From positions 62,001 to 126,000 of the forward strand of contig NZ_KB899973.1 in the NCBI RefSeq assembly GCF_000378485.1: a stretch of DNA of 64,000 bases, in the 5' to 3' direction. Every line of letters starts with the position of its first letter. Within the stretch, counting starts at the first letter, position 1. Below, in pieces: positions 62,393 through 64,000 of the stretch. A program made the translations under genes and the position numbers. Under the pieces are notes generated by a model. It ran no database searches. It was not told the origin of the DNA and saw only the letters and a list, made by a program, of their open reading frames with translations. The stretch comes from Flavobacterium rivuli WB 3.3-2 = DSM 21788 (GTDB taxonomy: Bacteria; Bacteroidota; Bacteroidia; Flavobacteriales; Flavobacteriaceae).

Positions 62393-64000
62393 AACTGATT
62401 CTTCATCCAGCCTGGTACCGGATCATTTTTAAGAAAATAATCCAGCCATTGTTCGAGCCGTATTGTGAAATCTTCCTGATTTTTTCTATCCATCAGCACG
62501 TGGCCTTCATCAGGATATATAAGCATGATCTCAGGTTTGGCTAACCGCCTAAGGGCAAGGTACAGTTCTATGGACTGTTTTACATCCACCTGCCCATCCT
62601 TTTCTCCCGAAAACAACAGCAATGGCGTGTTTATCTCTTCAGCCTGATATATTGTTGAGTTCCTCTGGTAGCCTTGTTGATCCTGGTATAATGATTTGCC
62701 CATACGCCACTGTTGGGTTTCAAAACGCCATATATTGGGCTGGGCACCATTATCACTGATATCAAGGTACGCACTGGCCATATCTGTAATTGCAGCACCG
62801 GCGATTATAGTTGTGAAAATGTTGGTTTGGGTAGCGGTAAAGGCCGCTTCATACCCGCCAAATGAATGACCAAATAACGCAATTTTAACAGGGTTAATAC
62901 CTTGTATACCCATTACTGAATTAGTTGCTGAAATTATACAATCAGCAGCACTCTTCCCTACATCGCCTAGCTGGTACGAAATGTCCGGGCATAACACAAA
63001 ATAGCCTCTTGAAGTAAGATTGGTAATATTGAATCCTATATAATTTTGAAGGGTGGGGTTTACATAATCATGTATGCCATTACTCAGTTCTTCATAGATA
63101 TACACCACTAAGGGATATTTTTTATCAGGGTCAAAATTCGCGGGATAATACAACCCTGCCTGGAGATGGATATTTTTAGAATTTACATAACTAACCACTT
63201 TGGAACAGCCCCAATGAAACTTATCGTGCTGTCTGTTGCTTCTGTAGATAACCTGCTCTTTTCCATTTGGTACGGCGGCAACTATTGTCGGTGGTGCATC
63301 AAAGTCCTGTTCTACAAAATAGCGTATAGCATTTTTTGTGCTGTATATTAACTGCGCAAGGTTTTTATCCTTGAGTACCATCGGAAGGGGTTTGCCTTTC
63401 CATATGTAGTATCCATACTTTTTAGTTTCCACATCCAATGACCGGAGTATATATTCCTGCTTAAGGTCAATCTGGGGAAATATCATTCCGTCAAAATTAG
63501 TTGTATACTCAGGCTTATCTGAGGGATTAACAAAACGAAATATCCTTTTATTTTTTCTGCCTTTGGTAATCCGCTCCGCTAGGAAGTTATCCAAATTTAC
63601 CTGCCACATATCAAATCCGTCATTGATTATCAACTTTTGATCTCCGGATGACCAACCGACAAGATCCACTACAAATTTCCCTACAGATAGTACTGGCCGA
63701 CTCTTAATGGATGCCGAAATAATTTCAGAAATATTTACGTGACGTCCGCTGTCAATTGTATAAATCCACCAGCTGTCATCCTTTAGGTAGGCTATATATT
63801 TACCGGCGGGTGACGCTGTTATTTCAAACGGATCCGCACTCTGACCTTGCAATAATAATTTTGTCTGCAGCGATTTTAAATCTGTAATGTAATAATCCGT
63901 TTTGGGGTAATACGCAAAATTCGGCACCTTGCCCCAAGCATAGTAACTGATAGCACACTTCTGATCTCCTGAAAGAAACATACTGGGATACTCATTATTG
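62389..64000 (-). CDS. S9-family prolyl oligopeptidase-type peptidase, 5' end outside window
   Basis: At least 536 residues. The frame stays open to the window edge, beyond the internal ATG at 63981, so the start is missing. A beta-propeller-like N-terminal part is followed by a catalytic alpha/beta hydrolase domain with Ser in FGHSFGGYE, acid residue in SGEKDGQVD and His in YPDEGHVLM. It cleaves oligopeptides. In this phylum such genes lie near MauE and DUF6520 genes and export systems (from memory, not checked). Confidence 0.85.
   Translation of the reverse strand, partial: NNEYPSMFLSGDQKCAISYYAWGKVPNFAYYPKTDYYITDLKSLQTKLLLQGQSADPFEITASPAGKYIAYLKDDSWWIYTIDSGRHVNISEIISASIKSRPVLSVGKFVVDLVGWSSGDQKLIINDGFDMWQVNLDNFLAERITKGRKNKRIFRFVNPSDKPEYTTNFDGMIFPQIDLKQEYILRSLDVETKKYGYYIWKGKPLPMVLKDKNLAQLIYSTKNAIRYFVEQDFDAPPTIVAAVPNGKEQVIYRSNRQHDKFHWGCSKVVSYVNSKNIHLQAGLYYPANFDPDKKYPLVVYIYEELSNGIHDYVNPTLQNYIGFNITNLTSRGYFVLCPDISYQLGDVGKSAADCIISATNSVMGIQGINPVKIALFGHSFGGYEAAFTATQTNIFTTIIAGAAITDMASAYLDISDNGAQPNIWRFETQQWRMGKSLYQDQQGYQRNSTIYQAEEINTPLLLFSGEKDGQVDVKQSIELYLALRRLAKPEIMLIYPDEGHVLMDRKNQEDFTIRLEQWLDYFLKNDPVPGWMKNQF

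Larger units (their letters stand above)
553..64000. mobile_element. putative integrative mobilizable element or nested island, right end not seen
   Basis: A tyrosine recombinase reads away from the 3' end of tRNA-Tyr, and a relaxase/coupling-protein/oriT module lies at 55.7-59.5 kb, with cargo between. No T4SS pore genes are in the window, so transfer would need a helper element or genes beyond 64 kb. No second copy of the tRNA 3' end was noticed, so the right boundary given is simply the window edge. Two adjacent elements, or a chromosomal rhamnose locus flanked by element parts, remain possible. Confidence 0.45.

Noticed and set aside
1..64000. CRISPR array
   Set aside because: No regularly spaced repeats with unique spacers were seen. 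The 44-bp repeats at 13131 are contiguous copies without spacers.
1..64000. Insertion sequences
   Set aside because: No transposase gene or paired terminal inverted repeats were recognised.

Overview
The window looks like a Flavobacteriaceae chromosome (Flavobacterium-like; the genus is an inference). Supporting signs are A/T-rich intergenic DNA, the Bacteroidota promoter TTTG-N19-TAnnTTTG (textbook copies at 412-442 and 4530-4560), SusC/SusD pairs, a T9SS-type C-terminal sorting domain, DUF6520 and Bacteroidota-type Mob proteins.

Layout. (1) 1-2153: non-coding DNA, a promoter, tRNA-Tyr(GTA), its terminator, putative integrase arm sites and a tyrosine recombinase reading away from the tRNA. 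This is the usual left end of an element inserted in a tRNA 3' end. (2) 2307-28017: a rhamnoside utilisation locus. It encodes a rhamnose permease, a Nudix-type regulator, a rhamnosidase, a full L-rhamnose to pyruvate pathway (isomerase, kinase, aldolase/lactaldehyde dehydrogenase fusion, lactate dehydrogenase), a GntR/LacI hybrid regulator, and a GH3-SusC-SusD-GH106-GH5 run. (3) 33947-28367, minus strand: ssb, DUF932 and a PRTRC cassette. Three of its proteins read as a ubiquitin-like protein ending in glycine, an E2-like protein with a Cys signature and an E1-like ThiF protein. (4) 33948-36519: sparsely coding DNA with a few small hypothetical genes. (5) 36520-54496: a DNA-repair and stress block with LigD, two PAS histidine kinases, an RsbQ-like hydrolase, an SDR, AlkB, a short DnaE, DinB, a self-cleaving LexA/S24-type repressor and exonuclease VII. 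(6) 54586-59500: a PDDEXK nuclease, a VirD4-type coupling protein, a relaxase, a relaxosome protein and a structured oriT candidate. No mating-pore genes are visible. (7) 60005-64000: a small hypothetical gene, a MauE-type membrane protein, a DUF6520 exported peptide and a truncated S9 peptidase.

Overall reading (inference): the integrase sits at one end and the Mob/oriT module about 57 kb away, so this is probably an integrative mobilizable element, or nested elements, carrying a rhamnose catabolic island and a repair/mutagenesis block. No second copy of the tRNA 3' end was noticed by eye, so the right end is probably outside the window. The least explained system is the PRTRC Ubl-E2-E1 operon. 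Next in interest are the three 44-bp tandem repeats upstream of the GntR regulator, an apparently leaderless Nudix-family regulator and the oriT fold.
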